From positions 4,907-34,103 of the forward strand of contig JAUJLY010000001.1 in the NCBI GenBank assembly GCA_030447145.1: a stretch of DNA of 29,197 nucleotides. Direction: 5' to 3'. Source of the DNA: Thermomicrobiales bacterium. Lineage in GTDB: Bacteria > Chloroflexota > Chloroflexia > Thermomicrobiales > UBA6265. Below, piece after piece: positions 15,634 through 23,578 of the stretch. The position numbers were made by a program, and so were the translations under genes. Below the pieces are notes generated by a model that was not told the DNA's origin, searched no databases, and saw only the letters and a list, made by a program, of their open reading frames with translations. Numbering within the stretch: the first letter of the stretch is position 1; the number at the start of each line of letters is the position of its first letter.

Positions 15634-15668
15634 ATGAGGCCCGGATCGATAATCGATCCGGGCCTCAT
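15634..15668. terminator. bidirectional terminator-like inverted repeat between plsX and HU
   Basis: ATGAGGCCCGGATCGAT (15634-15650) and ATCGATCCGGGCCTCAT (15652-15668) are perfect 17-bp arms with one base between them. It lies between the convergent plsX (+) and HU (-) genes. There is no U-run on either side, so it may act as an RNA 3'-end roadblock or with Rho rather than as a classic intrinsic terminator. Confidence 0.7.
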
Positions 15669-15690
15669 GGAGCTGCACGAATTGGCGGGT

Positions 15691-15963
15691 CTACTCGACA
15701 GCGCGCTTAAGCTGCGTTCCTGGACGGAAGACCGGGCTCTTGCGGGCCTTGATCGTCATCTCCTCGCCGGTTTGCGGATTACGACCCTGCCGAGCGGCAC
15801 GCTCGACGACCTTGAAGGAGCCGAACCCACTGATCGTTACCTCATCGCCACTGGACAACGCGTCCTCGATGGCCGAGAAGACAGCGTTCACAGCCTTCGA
15901 GCTTGAACCTTCATTCTGCTGAGTCACTTCGGCGACGGCACGAACCAGATCTTGCTTGCGCAC
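15691..15963 (-). CDS. hup: HU-family DNA-binding protein
   Basis: Small nucleoid protein that bends and compacts DNA as a dimer. 90 residues, the standard size. Starts with GTG (MRKQDLVRAVAEVT), seven bases after GAGGAG. The HU signature is GFGSFKVVERAARQGRNPQTGEEM (about 46-69), including the intercalating proline in the flexible arm (R-N-P), and the protein ends in the family's KSPVFRPGTQLKRAV. It has no C-terminal Lys/Ala-rich extension, unlike mycobacterial HupB. It is read after spoU with a 141-base gap that holds a palindrome and probably its own promoter. Confidence 0.96.
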   Translation of the reverse strand: MRKQDLVRAVAEVTQQNEGSSSKAVNAVFSAIEDALSSGDEVTISGFGSFKVVERAARQGRNPQTGEEMTIKARKSPVFRPGTQLKRAVE

Positions 15964-16011
15964 GGTATGTCTCCTCTACCCAAGTGTTCTCTCAAGTGAA
16001 CCTCAGGATCG

Positions 16012-16021
16012 CGTGATCACG
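16012..16021. promoter_or_regulatory. palindrome upstream of the HU gene
   Basis: CGTGATCACG is a perfect 10-bp palindrome, flanked on each side by GATC with a one-base asymmetry. It sits 49 bases upstream of the HU start, where a repressor or nucleoid protein could bind. No -10/-35 pair in 15964-16104 was convincing. Confidence 0.3.
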
Positions 16022-16104
16022 GATCTACGTTCAACATAGCTATCAACGCTGCGTCAGCATACTCCAAAAGCCCGCACTGATGCCAAATCTCAGCGACGCG
16101 AGGA

Positions 16105-16920
16105 CTATTCCAATGCATCGTTCGCGCGACGCTGACGTGCTGCCTCAAATAGTAGCAATGACCCTGCCACGCCGGCATTGAGGCTTTCCACTCCGCCCGC
16201 TAGAGGGATGGCCACCCGCGTCGTTGCACACCGGCGGGCGGGGCACGACGGCCCGAACGCCTCGCTGCCAACGATGAGTGCTGCCGGCGTAAGCCAGGAG
16301 ACCCGGTCGTATTCGGTTTCGCCGGAAGCGTCGGCCAGAGCCACCGTGTCGTACTGCTTCAGGCTCGCCGCCAACTCATCCCAGTTCCGATAAGAAAGTG
16401 GCACCCGGACATGCGCGCCCATAGCCGCACGCACTGCACGGGGGTGGTAAGGATCTACCGTTTGCGGAGCAATCACAACGTGGTTGGCTCCCGCGCCGGC
16501 AGCCGAGCGCAAGAGGGTTCCAAGATTGCCGGGGTCACGAACCGCATCGACGATGAGCAGGAGAGGAGCGCGACCGCCGGTGGCCTCCGGCAGACTCGAC
16601 TCACTCGGCATTGGGACAACGGCCAGGATGCCTTGTGGATGCGGCACATCCGTCAGCGCATCGAACACAGGGGCGATCACCCGACGAAGCGGAACGTCAT
16701 TTGGAAGATGTATCACCAGATCCAGCTCGAAATCATCACGGATATATACCGCCCGGGGAATCATTCCCGCGTGGATCACATCCTGGACAGCACGGATACC
16801 CTGAACAATGAACGCCCGCTCCTGCTGCCGGATCTTCCGGCGCTGGAGCGAGCGAATCAGCTTGACACCTGGATTGGAGTTGCTTGCGATCGGATCTCCG
16901 GGGGAATGAATACCGCTCAT
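16105..16920 (-). CDS. TrmH/SpoU-family RNA 2'-O-methyltransferase
   Basis: SAM-dependent methyltransferase of the knotted SPOUT fold acting on rRNA (RlmB/TsnR-like) or tRNA; the exact target cannot be read. 271 residues. The N-terminal ~110 residues form a substrate-binding domain beginning with LIRSLQRRKIRQQERAFIVQG, typical of 23S rRNA members. Catalytic part: motif 1 DAVRDPGNLGTLLRSAAGAG (125-144; Asn132 and Arg138 match the conserved catalytic residues), motif 2 LIVGSEAFG (216-224; Ser where Asn is common, i.e. GSE for GNE) and motif 3 IPLAGGVESLNAGVAGSLLLFEAAR (238-262), which forms the knot. It follows rplT by 15 bases, so it is the last gene of the infC-rpmI-rplT transcription unit, a placement also seen in other bacteria. 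Confidence 0.9.
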   Translation of the reverse strand: MSGIHSPGDPIASNSNPGVKLIRSLQRRKIRQQERAFIVQGIRAVQDVIHAGMIPRAVYIRDDFELDLVIHLPNDVPLRRVIAPVFDALTDVPHPQGILAVVPMPSESSLPEATGGRAPLLLIVDAVRDPGNLGTLLRSAAGAGANHVVIAPQTVDPYHPRAVRAAMGAHVRVPLSYRNWDELAASLKQYDTVALADASGETEYDRVSWLTPAALIVGSEAFGPSCPARRCATTRVAIPLAGGVESLNAGVAGSLLLFEAARQRRANDALE

Positions 16921-16935
16921 CCAGATGCTACCGCA

Positions 16936-17307
16936 TCAGGCTTGGGTGGCGGATGGCAGGGAGCTCTTTGCAACCTGAACGACCGCGGCAAAGCCCTCCT
17001 CGTCGCGAACCGCGAGATCCGCAAGAATCTTTCGGTCGACCTCGACGCCGGCGAGGGCCAGACCGTGGACAAGATGGCTATAGGGCATGCCATTCAAACG
17101 GCTAGCCGCGTTGATTCGCTGAATCCACAACCGACGCATTGCTCGCTTGCGGTTCCTACGGTCACGATAGGCATACTGGAGAGCGTGCATAAGGGACTCA
17201 TGCGCTCGCTTGTAAAGGCGGTTTCGCGTGCCGCGATGCCCCTTCACTTGCTTGAGAACACTGCGGTGGCGACGATGGGCCGCGACGCCGCGCTTTACTC
17301 TTGCCAT
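16936..17307 (-). CDS. rplT: 50S ribosomal protein L20
   Basis: Binds 23S rRNA and is required for early large-subunit assembly; in several bacteria it also represses its own operon by binding mRNA. 123 residues, a little longer than the usual ~118, with a short C-terminal tail. Starts MARVKRGVAAHRRHRSVLKQVKGHRG, the lysine/arginine-rich N-terminal extension that enters rRNA, then RRLWIQRINAASRLNGMPYSHLVHGLALAGVEVDRKILADLAV, the globular domain signature. GAGGTAG lies nine bases before the ATG. 35 bases separate it from rpmI, consistent with an infC-rpmI-rplT operon. Confidence 0.97.
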   Translation of the reverse strand: MARVKRGVAAHRRHRSVLKQVKGHRGTRNRLYKRAHESLMHALQYAYRDRRNRKRAMRRLWIQRINAASRLNGMPYSHLVHGLALAGVEVDRKILADLAVRDEEGFAAVVQVAKSSLPSATQA

Positions 17308-17342
17308 GGATCAACTACCTCATTCGTTCGTTACGCTATGGT

Positions 17343-17555
17343 CTAGCTAATGCCATTCGGGATGAGACGCTTCACGCGCTTCACCGAGGCGTCATTCATT
17401 ACCAGCATCCGGTCAAATTGTCGCTTCACGCGCGCGGACTTCTTCCGACGGTTGTGGCTCTTCATGCCCTTCGCATGCATGATCTTGCCAGTGGCCGTGA
17501 CCTTGAACCGGCGTTTGGCGCCCTTATGCGTTTTCAGCTTACCCTGCTTGCTCAC
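17343..17555 (-). CDS. rpmI: 50S ribosomal protein L35
   Basis: Small basic large-subunit protein, 70 residues (family usually ~65). Signature KLKTHKGAKRRFKVTATGKIMHAKGMKSH followed by RRKKSARVKRQ. The start is GTG (MSKQGKLKTHKG), five bases after AGAGGAAC-type ribosome site sequence that itself lies in the last codons of infC. The gene overlaps the end of infC by 17 bases in another frame, so the two are translationally linked. Confidence 0.96.
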   Translation of the reverse strand: MSKQGKLKTHKGAKRRFKVTATGKIMHAKGMKSHNRRKKSARVKRQFDRMLVMNDASVKRVKRLIPNGIS

Positions 17556-18102
17556 GTAGTTCCTCTCTATCGGATGTTTCCGCTCGTTGGCGGGACGGCG
17601 CCATATGCATCGTCATGGTTCGTCCTTCCATGCGCGCGGACTGTTCGATCACCCCGTGGTCCTTCAGCTGTTCAGCCAGGCGCTCGAGAAGATCTTTGCC
17701 TAACTCGGGATGAGTAATCGAACGGCCCCGAAACAGAACGGTCAATTTTACCTTATCGCCGGCATCAAGAAACTTGGCGGCCTGACGGCCCTTGGTTTCG
17801 AGATCATGACCACCAATTTTTGGCTCAATCCGAACCTCTTTCACCCTGATGACGTGCTGGGAGCGACGGGAATCACGCTCTTTGCGGCTCTGCTCGTACT
17901 TGTACTTCCCATAATCCATCAGGCGACAAACAGGCGGTGATGCGTTTGGCGCAACCTCAACGAGGTCGAGTCCTCGCTCACGAGCCATATCAAGGGCTTC
18001 CCGTGTGGGGATGATCCCGATCTGCTGGCCCTCATCGTCGATGAGCCGCACCTCGCGTATACGAATTCGCTCGTTGACGCGCGTTTGTACTGGTCTGGAA
18101 AT
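17539..18102 (-). CDS. infC: translation initiation factor IF-3 (AUU start)
   Basis: Binds the 30S subunit, rejects non-canonical start codons and keeps subunits apart. From the ATT codon at 18102-18100 it has 187 residues, typical for IF3. Signatures: VNERIRIREVRLIDDEGQQIGI at the N-terminus, LDLVEVAPNASPPVCRLMDYGKYKYEQ (N-domain and linker), then KEVRIEPKIGGHDLETK and the C-domain VKLTVLFRGR. I chose ATT because a perfect AGGAGG (18109-18114) is six bases upstream and the usual N-terminus then follows at once. An in-frame ATG at 18141 has no ribosome site and would add 13 extra residues. An AUU start is the hallmark of IF3 autoregulation in E. coli. Its end overlaps rpmI; ribF is 125 bases upstream. 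Confidence 0.96.
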   Translation of the reverse strand: MSRPVQTRVNERIRIREVRLIDDEGQQIGIIPTREALDMARERGLDLVEVAPNASPPVCRLMDYGKYKYEQSRKERDSRRSQHVIRVKEVRIEPKIGGHDLETKGRQAAKFLDAGDKVKLTVLFRGRSITHPELGKDLLERLAEQLKDHGVIEQSARMEGRTMTMHMAPSRQRAETSDREELREQAG

Positions 18103-18114
18103 GGCTGTCCTCCT
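18100..18114 (-). promoter_or_regulatory. infC ribosome-binding site with AUU start codon
   Basis: Minus-strand AGGAGG (18109-18114), six-base spacer, ATT (18100-18102). The strength of the Shine-Dalgarno and its ideal spacing make the non-canonical start convincing. Excess IF3 would reject the AUU start and so repress infC. Confidence 0.85.
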
Positions 18115-18193
18115 GAACACGTATGACGGTGCGCGGGGCATGGAAAACCCTTGGCCATTACGCCCGACGCGCAGCCACCGGCAACACCGGTCA

Positions 18194-18223
18194 AGTGTAC
18201 CGTAAATGCCCCCGGTATTCCAA
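18194..18223 (-). promoter_or_regulatory. candidate internal promoter for infC-rpmI-rplT-spoU
   Basis: Minus-strand TTGGAA (18218-18223), 18-base spacer, TACACT (18194-18199), in the only sizeable gap (125 bases) of the lower cluster. Each box matches four of six consensus positions. It would let the ribosomal-protein genes be expressed independently of the nusA promoter. Confidence 0.4.
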
Positions 18224-18227
18224 CGGA

Positions 18228-19193
18228 TTAGCTCTCTTCGACGTCTCCTGGCCAGCATGTTCTGAGGACTTCTCTGGCATGCACTTCGTCCCGTGCCAGT
18301 TGGGCCTTTAGCGTATCCACGGTGGGAAAGTCCGCGTCAGGCCGAAGCCGGCATACAAATTCGGTTTCGAGCGTCCGTCCGTAGAGGTCTCCATCAAAAT
18401 CGAAAAGGTGAGTCTCGATCATGCGATCACCGGTGTTGACGGCAGGGCGAGTGCCGATGTAGGTCATTGCCTTAAAGACGGCGTCATGACCTGTGATACG
18501 TGCGAACGTTGCATATATTCCGTCCTGGAGCGGCAAGAGGTCCTCTGGAGGGACCACATTCGCCGTGGGGAATCCTATGGTGCGCCCAATCTGCGCGCCG
18601 CGAACCACCTCTCCCCTGACCTGGAAGCGGTGTCCCAGGATGAACGATGCATCTTCTGGCCGTCCCTCCAGAACGAGCTGGCGAACATTTGTACTGCTCA
18701 CCTCCCGCCCCTTGTAATCGACTCTGGGAACTGCGTGCACGGTCGTCCCAAACGGGGCGGCAATTTTGGCGAGGCGCGCCGCGGTGCCACTTCTCTGGTG
18801 CCCGAGCGCAAAGTCGCTTCCTACCCATATCTGACGGACAGGGCCGACCACAAACAGCTGCGCCACAAACTCCCTAGCGCACAGTCTGGACATCTCAATC
18901 GTAAAGGGCAACTCAACGACCACATCCGCACCATACCGCAACAACAGCTCCCGGCGCCGCTCATTGGTGAGAACACGACCGGCAAATTTTTCGGGCCGAA
19001 GAACCTGGATCGGCAACGGCTCGAAGGTCAGGACGAGCAGTCTTGAGTTATGCTCTTTTGCCCCTTCGCGCGCCAGTCGCAACAAATGCTGATGGCCGCG
19101 ATGGACGCCGTCAAAGGCACCGATGGTGGTTACGGTCGGCGATGCTGGGACATCACTGAGACATGCGAATACCCTTTCAGCCACGCTCTTCAC
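18228..19193 (-). CDS. ribF: bifunctional riboflavin kinase/FAD synthetase
   Basis: Phosphorylates riboflavin to FMN and adenylates FMN to FAD. 321 residues, typical. The N-terminal FMN adenylyltransferase domain has GAFDGVHRGH (25-34, nucleotidyltransferase HxGH) and the conserved VSSTNVR (165-171, ISSTxIR motif). The C-terminal flavokinase domain has GRTIGFPTANV (203-213, ATP and metal site), then DGIYATF and ETHLFDFDGDLYG. The start is GTG 19193, whose last bases overlap the truB stop as GTGA. ribF beside truB is conserved order in the nusA-infB operon of many Gram-positive bacteria, though the enzymes act in unrelated pathways. Confidence 0.95.
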   Translation of the reverse strand: MKSVAERVFACLSDVPASPTVTTIGAFDGVHRGHQHLLRLAREGAKEHNSRLLVLTFEPLPIQVLRPEKFAGRVLTNERRRELLLRYGADVVVELPFTIEMSRLCAREFVAQLFVVGPVRQIWVGSDFALGHQRSGTAARLAKIAAPFGTTVHAVPRVDYKGREVSSTNVRQLVLEGRPEDASFILGHRFQVRGEVVRGAQIGRTIGFPTANVVPPEDLLPLQDGIYATFARITGHDAVFKAMTYIGTRPAVNTGDRMIETHLFDFDGDLYGRTLETEFVCRLRPDADFPTVDTLKAQLARDEVHAREVLRTCWPGDVEES

Positions 19194-20104
19194 TCTTCCA
19201 TCACGTCCGTCACCACTTTTGTCGGGAGGAGGTGGCTCCCCGACTCATTTCCCTGCCCTACACCAAGCCAGTTACCGGTACTATCGTACAAGCGTAGGCC
19301 ACCCGCCGCGCCCTCGAGCGCCACGGGTTTTCCGTGGCGCCAGTCGGTTGCGGCATGAGCGTCAAGTACAACGGCCGGCCAGTCCTGAAGCACCGTATCC
19401 GGGTGAAACGCGATCGTTTCCCATTGCTCGGCTGCTATCAATGCTTCCAACTCAGGAATCGTGACCGCGTCTGAAAGCGAAAACGGACCTGTGCGTACAC
19501 GGATTAGGTTCGACATATAGGCGCCAGTGCCCACCCGCTCTCCAATGTCGCGAGCCAGGGACCTTACATAGGTGCCCTTGGAGCAATCCACCCGGATCCG
19601 CGCGGTCGGTGGTTCCCAGGCGTCCAGCGAGATCCCGTCGATGTTGATGGGTCGCGACTCCAACTCCACCGATTCTCCACGGCGCGCGCGTTCGTAAAGA
19701 CGGTCTCCATTCACCTTGATTGCGGAATACGCTGGGGGTACTTGAAACTGTTTGCCCATGAATGACTCGAGCGCCAGCACAATATCGGATTCTTTCAGGC
19801 GGCTTGGGTCACGAACCGACGTGACGGCACCGTCTATATCAGCGGAATCCGTAGTTACCCCGAATGTGACATCGGCTACATAGGATTTGGAGGCTCCGGA
19901 CAGATACTCAACTGAGCGCGTCGCAAGCCCCACCGCAATGGATAAAACCCCCACAGCAGCTGGATCAAGCGTTCCCGCATGGCCAACACGGCGCTCACCC
20001 AATATGCGACGAACTTTTCCGACGACTTGATGGCTCGTCCAGCCTGCTGGCTTGTCGACCACAAGATATCCGTGATACAAACCGCGGGTTTTCCTTTTTA
20101 CCAT
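19190..20104 (-). CDS. truB: tRNA pseudouridine-55 synthase
   Basis: Makes pseudouridine 55 in the T loop of tRNAs. 304 residues from ATG 20104. The catalytic aspartate is D47 in GERRVGHAGTLDPAAVGVL, and the flanking YHGYLVVDKPAGWTSHQVV is the family N-terminal signature. Also KSYVADVTFGVTTDSADIDG, FQVPPAYSAIKVNGDRLYERARRGE and CSKGTYVRSLARDIGE. A PUA-like C-terminal region is present (about 250-300). An in-frame ATG at 20143 has a G-run ribosome-like site and would add 13 residues; I prefer 20104 on alignment, but both are possible. Coupled to ribF by GTGA; 123 bases separate it from nrnA. Confidence 0.95.
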   Translation of the reverse strand: MVKRKTRGLYHGYLVVDKPAGWTSHQVVGKVRRILGERRVGHAGTLDPAAVGVLSIAVGLATRSVEYLSGASKSYVADVTFGVTTDSADIDGAVTSVRDPSRLKESDIVLALESFMGKQFQVPPAYSAIKVNGDRLYERARRGESVELESRPINIDGISLDAWEPPTARIRVDCSKGTYVRSLARDIGERVGTGAYMSNLIRVRTGPFSLSDAVTIPELEALIAAEQWETIAFHPDTVLQDWPAVVLDAHAATDWRHGKPVALEGAAGGLRLYDSTGNWLGVGQGNESGSHLLPTKVVTDVMEE

Positions 20105-20227
20105 CAGGGGATCCAACCGAGATAAAGCGAGCCCGGCCCCCATTCTGCATCCCCCATATCCATGTTCATTATTTCAGTTTGTCGGACACCAGCGACTCGT
20201 GCGGCGTGGTGGAACCCGTTGCCCATC

Positions 20228-21238
20228 CTACTTGACCCGAGGTTCAGCAATAAGCTCCGCCACGCGTGAGAGGAAGTGCTGCTTTTCAGCCTCTCCTCCC
20301 TCAATTTGAACCCCGGCGGCACGCGGATGACCACCCCCGCCAAACTCTGCCGTTATCGCAGCGACGTCGACATCGACAGGAAGGCTTCGCATGCTGATAC
20401 GCCACCCATGGTCGTTCGCGAAGAGGATTGCAGCCGCACGGGACCCCTCGGTCCCTGCAAGGAAGTTCACCATACCTTCCGCTTCACTTGGCTGGGCGCC
20501 ACATTCCGCAAACGTCTCTTCAGTGAGCTCTGTCCAGATCAGCTCACCGGTCCATTGGACGCCCTCAAGGGCCTTTCTCCATAGGCAGACTGATGACTTC
20601 GGCTTCAACCGGAAGAGTGCATCCACAATGGGAACCGGATTAGCTCCAGCATCCACCAGATCCGCAGCGGTGCGCATAGTGCGGGATGTGGTCGATTCGG
20701 TGCGAAGTCCCAGCGTGTCGCCGTAGATTCCCGCCAGCAAGCATTGTGCAATCTCACGCGTGAGTACCGTACCCCATACGGCCAGTACGTCGGCGATGAT
20801 TTCGGTGGCGGACGCAGCACTTGGCTCGACAATATTGACGACTCCAAAGCGCCCATTGGTAATGTGGTGGTCGATGTTAACGATAGGGACACGCCCGTCG
20901 AGACGACTTGGATCATCCTTATAGAACTTGCCGAGCCGCGTCCGGTCGGAGCAGTCCGCCAGGCAGAGCATGTCGTATTCAGGCGCTTCGTCCCGGGTGT
21001 ACAGCAGTACCTCGGAGGCCCCAGGCAAGAATTCAAGCGCGTGGGGTAACGATCCGTCGCTGATTATCGGCACTACTTCGAGACCGTGCTGACGCAAAGC
21101 TATCGTCAGTGCAAGCACTGAGGATAGCGAATCAGCATCGACATTTTGGTGCGTTGGCATCAGGATCCGCGTTGCTGCCTTGAGCTGGTTCAGGGCATCA
21201 TGTGCGGCCTGAGCGTCCAACCTCCACCCGGATGTCAT
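20228..21238 (-). CDS. nrnA: DHH-family phosphoesterase, NrnA-like (oligoribonuclease/pAp phosphatase)
   Basis: Degrades nano-RNA to mononucleotides and, in Bacillus-type members, dephosphorylates 3'-phosphoadenosine 5'-phosphate. 336 residues. Motif I is H30-x3-D34-x-D36 (MPTHQNVDADSLSS, the HENPDADxxGS variant), motif II LADCSDR (D95), motif III the DHH at 123-125 (IVNIDHHITNGRFG), motif IV GIYGDTLGLRT (D174). The C-terminal DHHA1 substrate domain ends in FGGGGHPRAAG. The ATG overlaps the rbfA stop as ATGA. Its place between rbfA and truB is the common order in Gram-positive and Chloroflexota-like operons. It may replace proteobacterial Orn. Confidence 0.92.
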   Translation of the reverse strand: MTSGWRLDAQAAHDALNQLKAATRILMPTHQNVDADSLSSVLALTIALRQHGLEVVPIISDGSLPHALEFLPGASEVLLYTRDEAPEYDMLCLADCSDRTRLGKFYKDDPSRLDGRVPIVNIDHHITNGRFGVVNIVEPSAASATEIIADVLAVWGTVLTREIAQCLLAGIYGDTLGLRTESTTSRTMRTAADLVDAGANPVPIVDALFRLKPKSSVCLWRKALEGVQWTGELIWTELTEETFAECGAQPSEAEGMVNFLAGTEGSRAAAILFANDHGWRISMRSLPVDVDVAAITAEFGGGGHPRAAGVQIEGGEAEKQHFLSRVAELIAEPRVK

Positions 21239-21645
21239 TTTGATTCCTCGGAGTTGGGGGAATCTTCGGTTTCCCCGTCCGGGTGAGTACGGCGGAATGC
21301 TTTATCCTGCGCCCGGATCTCGCGAAGTGTTTCCGAGATATGCTGCGCATACTCCATCGACCTGTCATCACGGAACTCCAACTCGGGGATTTGCCGCATC
21401 CGGAGCCGGGGCTTGAGGTGATAGCGAACAAATTTGGACGCCGAGCGCAACGCCGCAAGCGTGCCGTCACGCTCCTCATCCGAGCCCAGCACGCTGATGT
21501 AAACGTGGGCGGACCGGAGATCCGGTGGGACCTCTACATTCGTAATGCTGAAGAAGCCTATCCGCGGGTCCTTAACCTCGCGCCGGATGATGTCGTCGAG
21601 CTCCTCTTTCAGGAGCTCGCCTACTTGTCGTGTCCGTCGTGTCAC
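21235..21645 (-). CDS. rbfA: 30S ribosome-binding factor A
   Basis: KH-fold factor needed for late 30S maturation near helix 1 of 16S rRNA. 136 residues from GTG 21645; an open frame runs back to an ATG at 21774 inside infB, but the family begins at RRTRQVGELLKEELDDII, so the longer start is unlikely. Signatures: REVKDPRIGFFSITNVEVPPDLRSAHVYISVLG, then RYHLKPRLRMRQIPELEFRDDRSMEYAQHI. A Glu/Asp/Ser-rich tail (about 115-136) follows. The start lies 38 bases after the infB stop and has only a weak GAGA ribosome site. The stop overlaps nrnA (ATGA). Confidence 0.93.
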   Translation of the reverse strand: MTRRTRQVGELLKEELDDIIRREVKDPRIGFFSITNVEVPPDLRSAHVYISVLGSDEERDGTLAALRSASKFVRYHLKPRLRMRQIPELEFRDDRSMEYAQHISETLREIRAQDKAFRRTHPDGETEDSPNSEESK

Positions 21646-21683
21646 AGTCGTTCTCGTGTCTCTTTCGAGCAGCAGGACACCGG

Positions 21684-23573
21684 CTACGAAGGCCGGGCCA
21701 CTTCCTCGCGATGCAGGAACTCGATCTGGTCGCCGACCTTCAGGTCGTTGAATCCTTCCAGCCCTAATCCACACTCATAGCCCGCCGCAACTTCGCGGAC
21801 ATCGTCCTTGAATCGCTTCAGCGATTTTATGCCACCTTCGAAGAGAACGGTACCGCTGCGCAACACCCGGGCACGCGAGTTTCGAGGAACCTTACCGTCA
21901 AGCACGTAAAGACCGGCGACCACATCGTTGTTGGGAAGCTTGAACGTTTCCCGCACCTCAGCATAACCGTCGGTCACGTCCTGATACACGGGAGCGAGAA
22001 GACCGGTCATAGCCTTCTTCACTTCATCAATCAACTCGTAGATGATCGTGTAGAAGCGGACATCCACGCCAACGGCGTCAGCGGCCCGTTTTGCAGCAAC
22101 ATCCGGCCGGACGTTGAAGCCCAGTACGATGCTTCCCGTCGTCGCTGCAAGGTTCACGTCAGACTCTGTCACAGCTCCTGTCGCTGCAAGCTGGACGGAA
22201 AGCGTAACCCCCGCCTCCATGTCCTCGTTGAGTTTGAGCAGTGCATTCTGGATGGCACCGAGCGAACCCTGGACGTCCGATTTGATGATGACGCGCAGCT
22301 CTGCCGTCTTGCCTTCCTGGACCTGGTCGTAGAGATCGGTCAGCTTAATCGGACGATTCTCGTTCAGGTGCTCGACACGCTTCTGGGCAGATCGCTGCTC
22401 GGCGAGTTGGCGTCCGGCCTTCTCATCCTCGAAAGTCAGGAACGTATCGCCGGCCTGCGGAACTTCCATCAGGCCCATGACTTCAACCGGTGAGCTCGGT
22501 CCGGCGCGACGGATCCGCTTGCCGCGATCATCGAACATCGCCTTCACCCGGCCCCAGGTCGTGCCTGCGACGACGACGTCACGCATATTGAGCGTTCCGC
22601 TTTGCACGAGCAACGTCGCAACCGGGCCACGGCTTCCGTCAATCTTCGCCTCGATGACCACGCCCTGCGCCGCCTTGACCGGATTTGCCTTCAATTCGTT
22701 GACGTCGGCAACAAGCAAGAGCACCTCAAGCAGGTCATCGATGCCCATGCCCTCCTTCGCGGAGACCTCGACGAACGGAATATCACCCCCCCATTCTTCC
22801 GGCATGACCTCCATCTCGGAAAGCTGCTGCTTGATGCGATCCGGATTCGCCGCCGGCAGGTCGACCTTATTGACCGCCACGACCATGGGCACCTGCGCAG
22901 ACTTGATATGGGCGACGGCCTCCCGAGTGGTCGGCATGACGCCATCGTCAGCGGCAACCACCAGAATGGCAATGTCGGTTACCTGTGCGCCTCGAGCCCG
23001 CATGGCGGTGAATGCTTCGTGGCCAGGGGTATCGAGAAAGGTCAGCTTCCGGCCCTGGCTTTCAATCTGGTACGCACCGATATGCTGGGTGATCCCGCCA
23101 GCCTCGCCTTCCGCGACATTGGTCGAGCGAATGGAGTCGAGCAGGCGCGTCTTGCCATGATCGACATGGCCCATGATCGTGATCACCGGCGGTCGGGTCC
23201 TGGAGTCGGGATCGCTATCGTTTTCCAGGCGTCGGCTCTCGAAGTCAGCAACCGTGGACTTCATCGCCGAGTCGGCCTCGTTGGTTTCCCATCCGAGTTC
23301 CTCGGCCACCTTTGCGGCCGTTTCATAATCGACCTGCTGATTCAGATTGGCCATGATGCTAACCTTCATCAGTTCCCGAATGATTTCAATACCCGAGGTC
23401 TCCAGGATATCGGCGAGTTCAGCCACTGACATAACAGGAGGCAGGGATACCGGCTCGCGGACCACGGGTGCAGCACGCTTCACGGCCACTGTACGAGCAC
23501 CGCCCCCGGCACCTCTGCGTCCACGCTTATTGCCACCACCCCGGCGTGTTCCGCGTCCAATTGTGTCGGTCAT
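21684..23573 (-). CDS. infB: translation initiation factor IF-2
   Basis: GTPase that delivers initiator fMet-tRNA to the 30S subunit. 629 residues, a short IF2. The N-terminal region is brief and starts with an Arg/Gly-rich stretch (GRGTRRGGGNKRGRRGAGGG), then the IF2-N fold (about 46-95). G domain: G1 GHVDHGKT (135-142, followed by R-L-L-D where S-L-L-D is usual), G2 around GGITQHIG (159-166), G3 DTPGH (181-185), G4 NKVD (235-238), G5 SAK (271-273). The C-terminal domains II-IV carry IIKSDVQGSLGAI and VLGFNVRPD and end DLKVGDQIEFLHREEVARPS. AAGGAG lies nine bases upstream, overlapping the ylxR stop. It lies between ylxR and rbfA, the widely conserved order. Confidence 0.97.
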   Translation of the reverse strand: MTDTIGRGTRRGGGNKRGRRGAGGGARTVAVKRAAPVVREPVSLPPVMSVAELADILETSGIEIIRELMKVSIMANLNQQVDYETAAKVAEELGWETNEADSAMKSTVADFESRRLENDSDPDSRTRPPVITIMGHVDHGKTRLLDSIRSTNVAEGEAGGITQHIGAYQIESQGRKLTFLDTPGHEAFTAMRARGAQVTDIAILVVAADDGVMPTTREAVAHIKSAQVPMVVAVNKVDLPAANPDRIKQQLSEMEVMPEEWGGDIPFVEVSAKEGMGIDDLLEVLLLVADVNELKANPVKAAQGVVIEAKIDGSRGPVATLLVQSGTLNMRDVVVAGTTWGRVKAMFDDRGKRIRRAGPSSPVEVMGLMEVPQAGDTFLTFEDEKAGRQLAEQRSAQKRVEHLNENRPIKLTDLYDQVQEGKTAELRVIIKSDVQGSLGAIQNALLKLNEDMEAGVTLSVQLAATGAVTESDVNLAATTGSIVLGFNVRPDVAAKRAADAVGVDVRFYTIIYELIDEVKKAMTGLLAPVYQDVTDGYAEVRETFKLPNNDVVAGLYVLDGKVPRNSRARVLRSGTVLFEGGIKSLKRFKDDVREVAAGYECGLGLEGFNDLKVGDQIEFLHREEVARPS

Positions 23574-23578
23574 AGTGC

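Noticed and set aside
15964..16104. Promoter boxes for HU such as TTGGAG and TATGTT on the minus strand
   Set aside because: Spacings of 19-23 bases do not fit a sigma-70 promoter and no single pair stood out.
18103..18258. Longer IF3 beginning at 18258 or at ATG 18141
   Set aside because: The extra residues do not resemble IF3, no ribosome site precedes them, and ATT 18102 has a perfect one.
21646..21774. RbfA start at ATG 21774 inside infB
   Set aside because: Would overlap infB by 91 bases and add 43 residues not seen in the family; GTG 21645 gives the usual N-terminus.
22602..23429. 275-residue open frame on + strand opposite infB
   Set aside because: Antisense shadow of a well-conserved G+C-rich gene; no ribosome site or domain.
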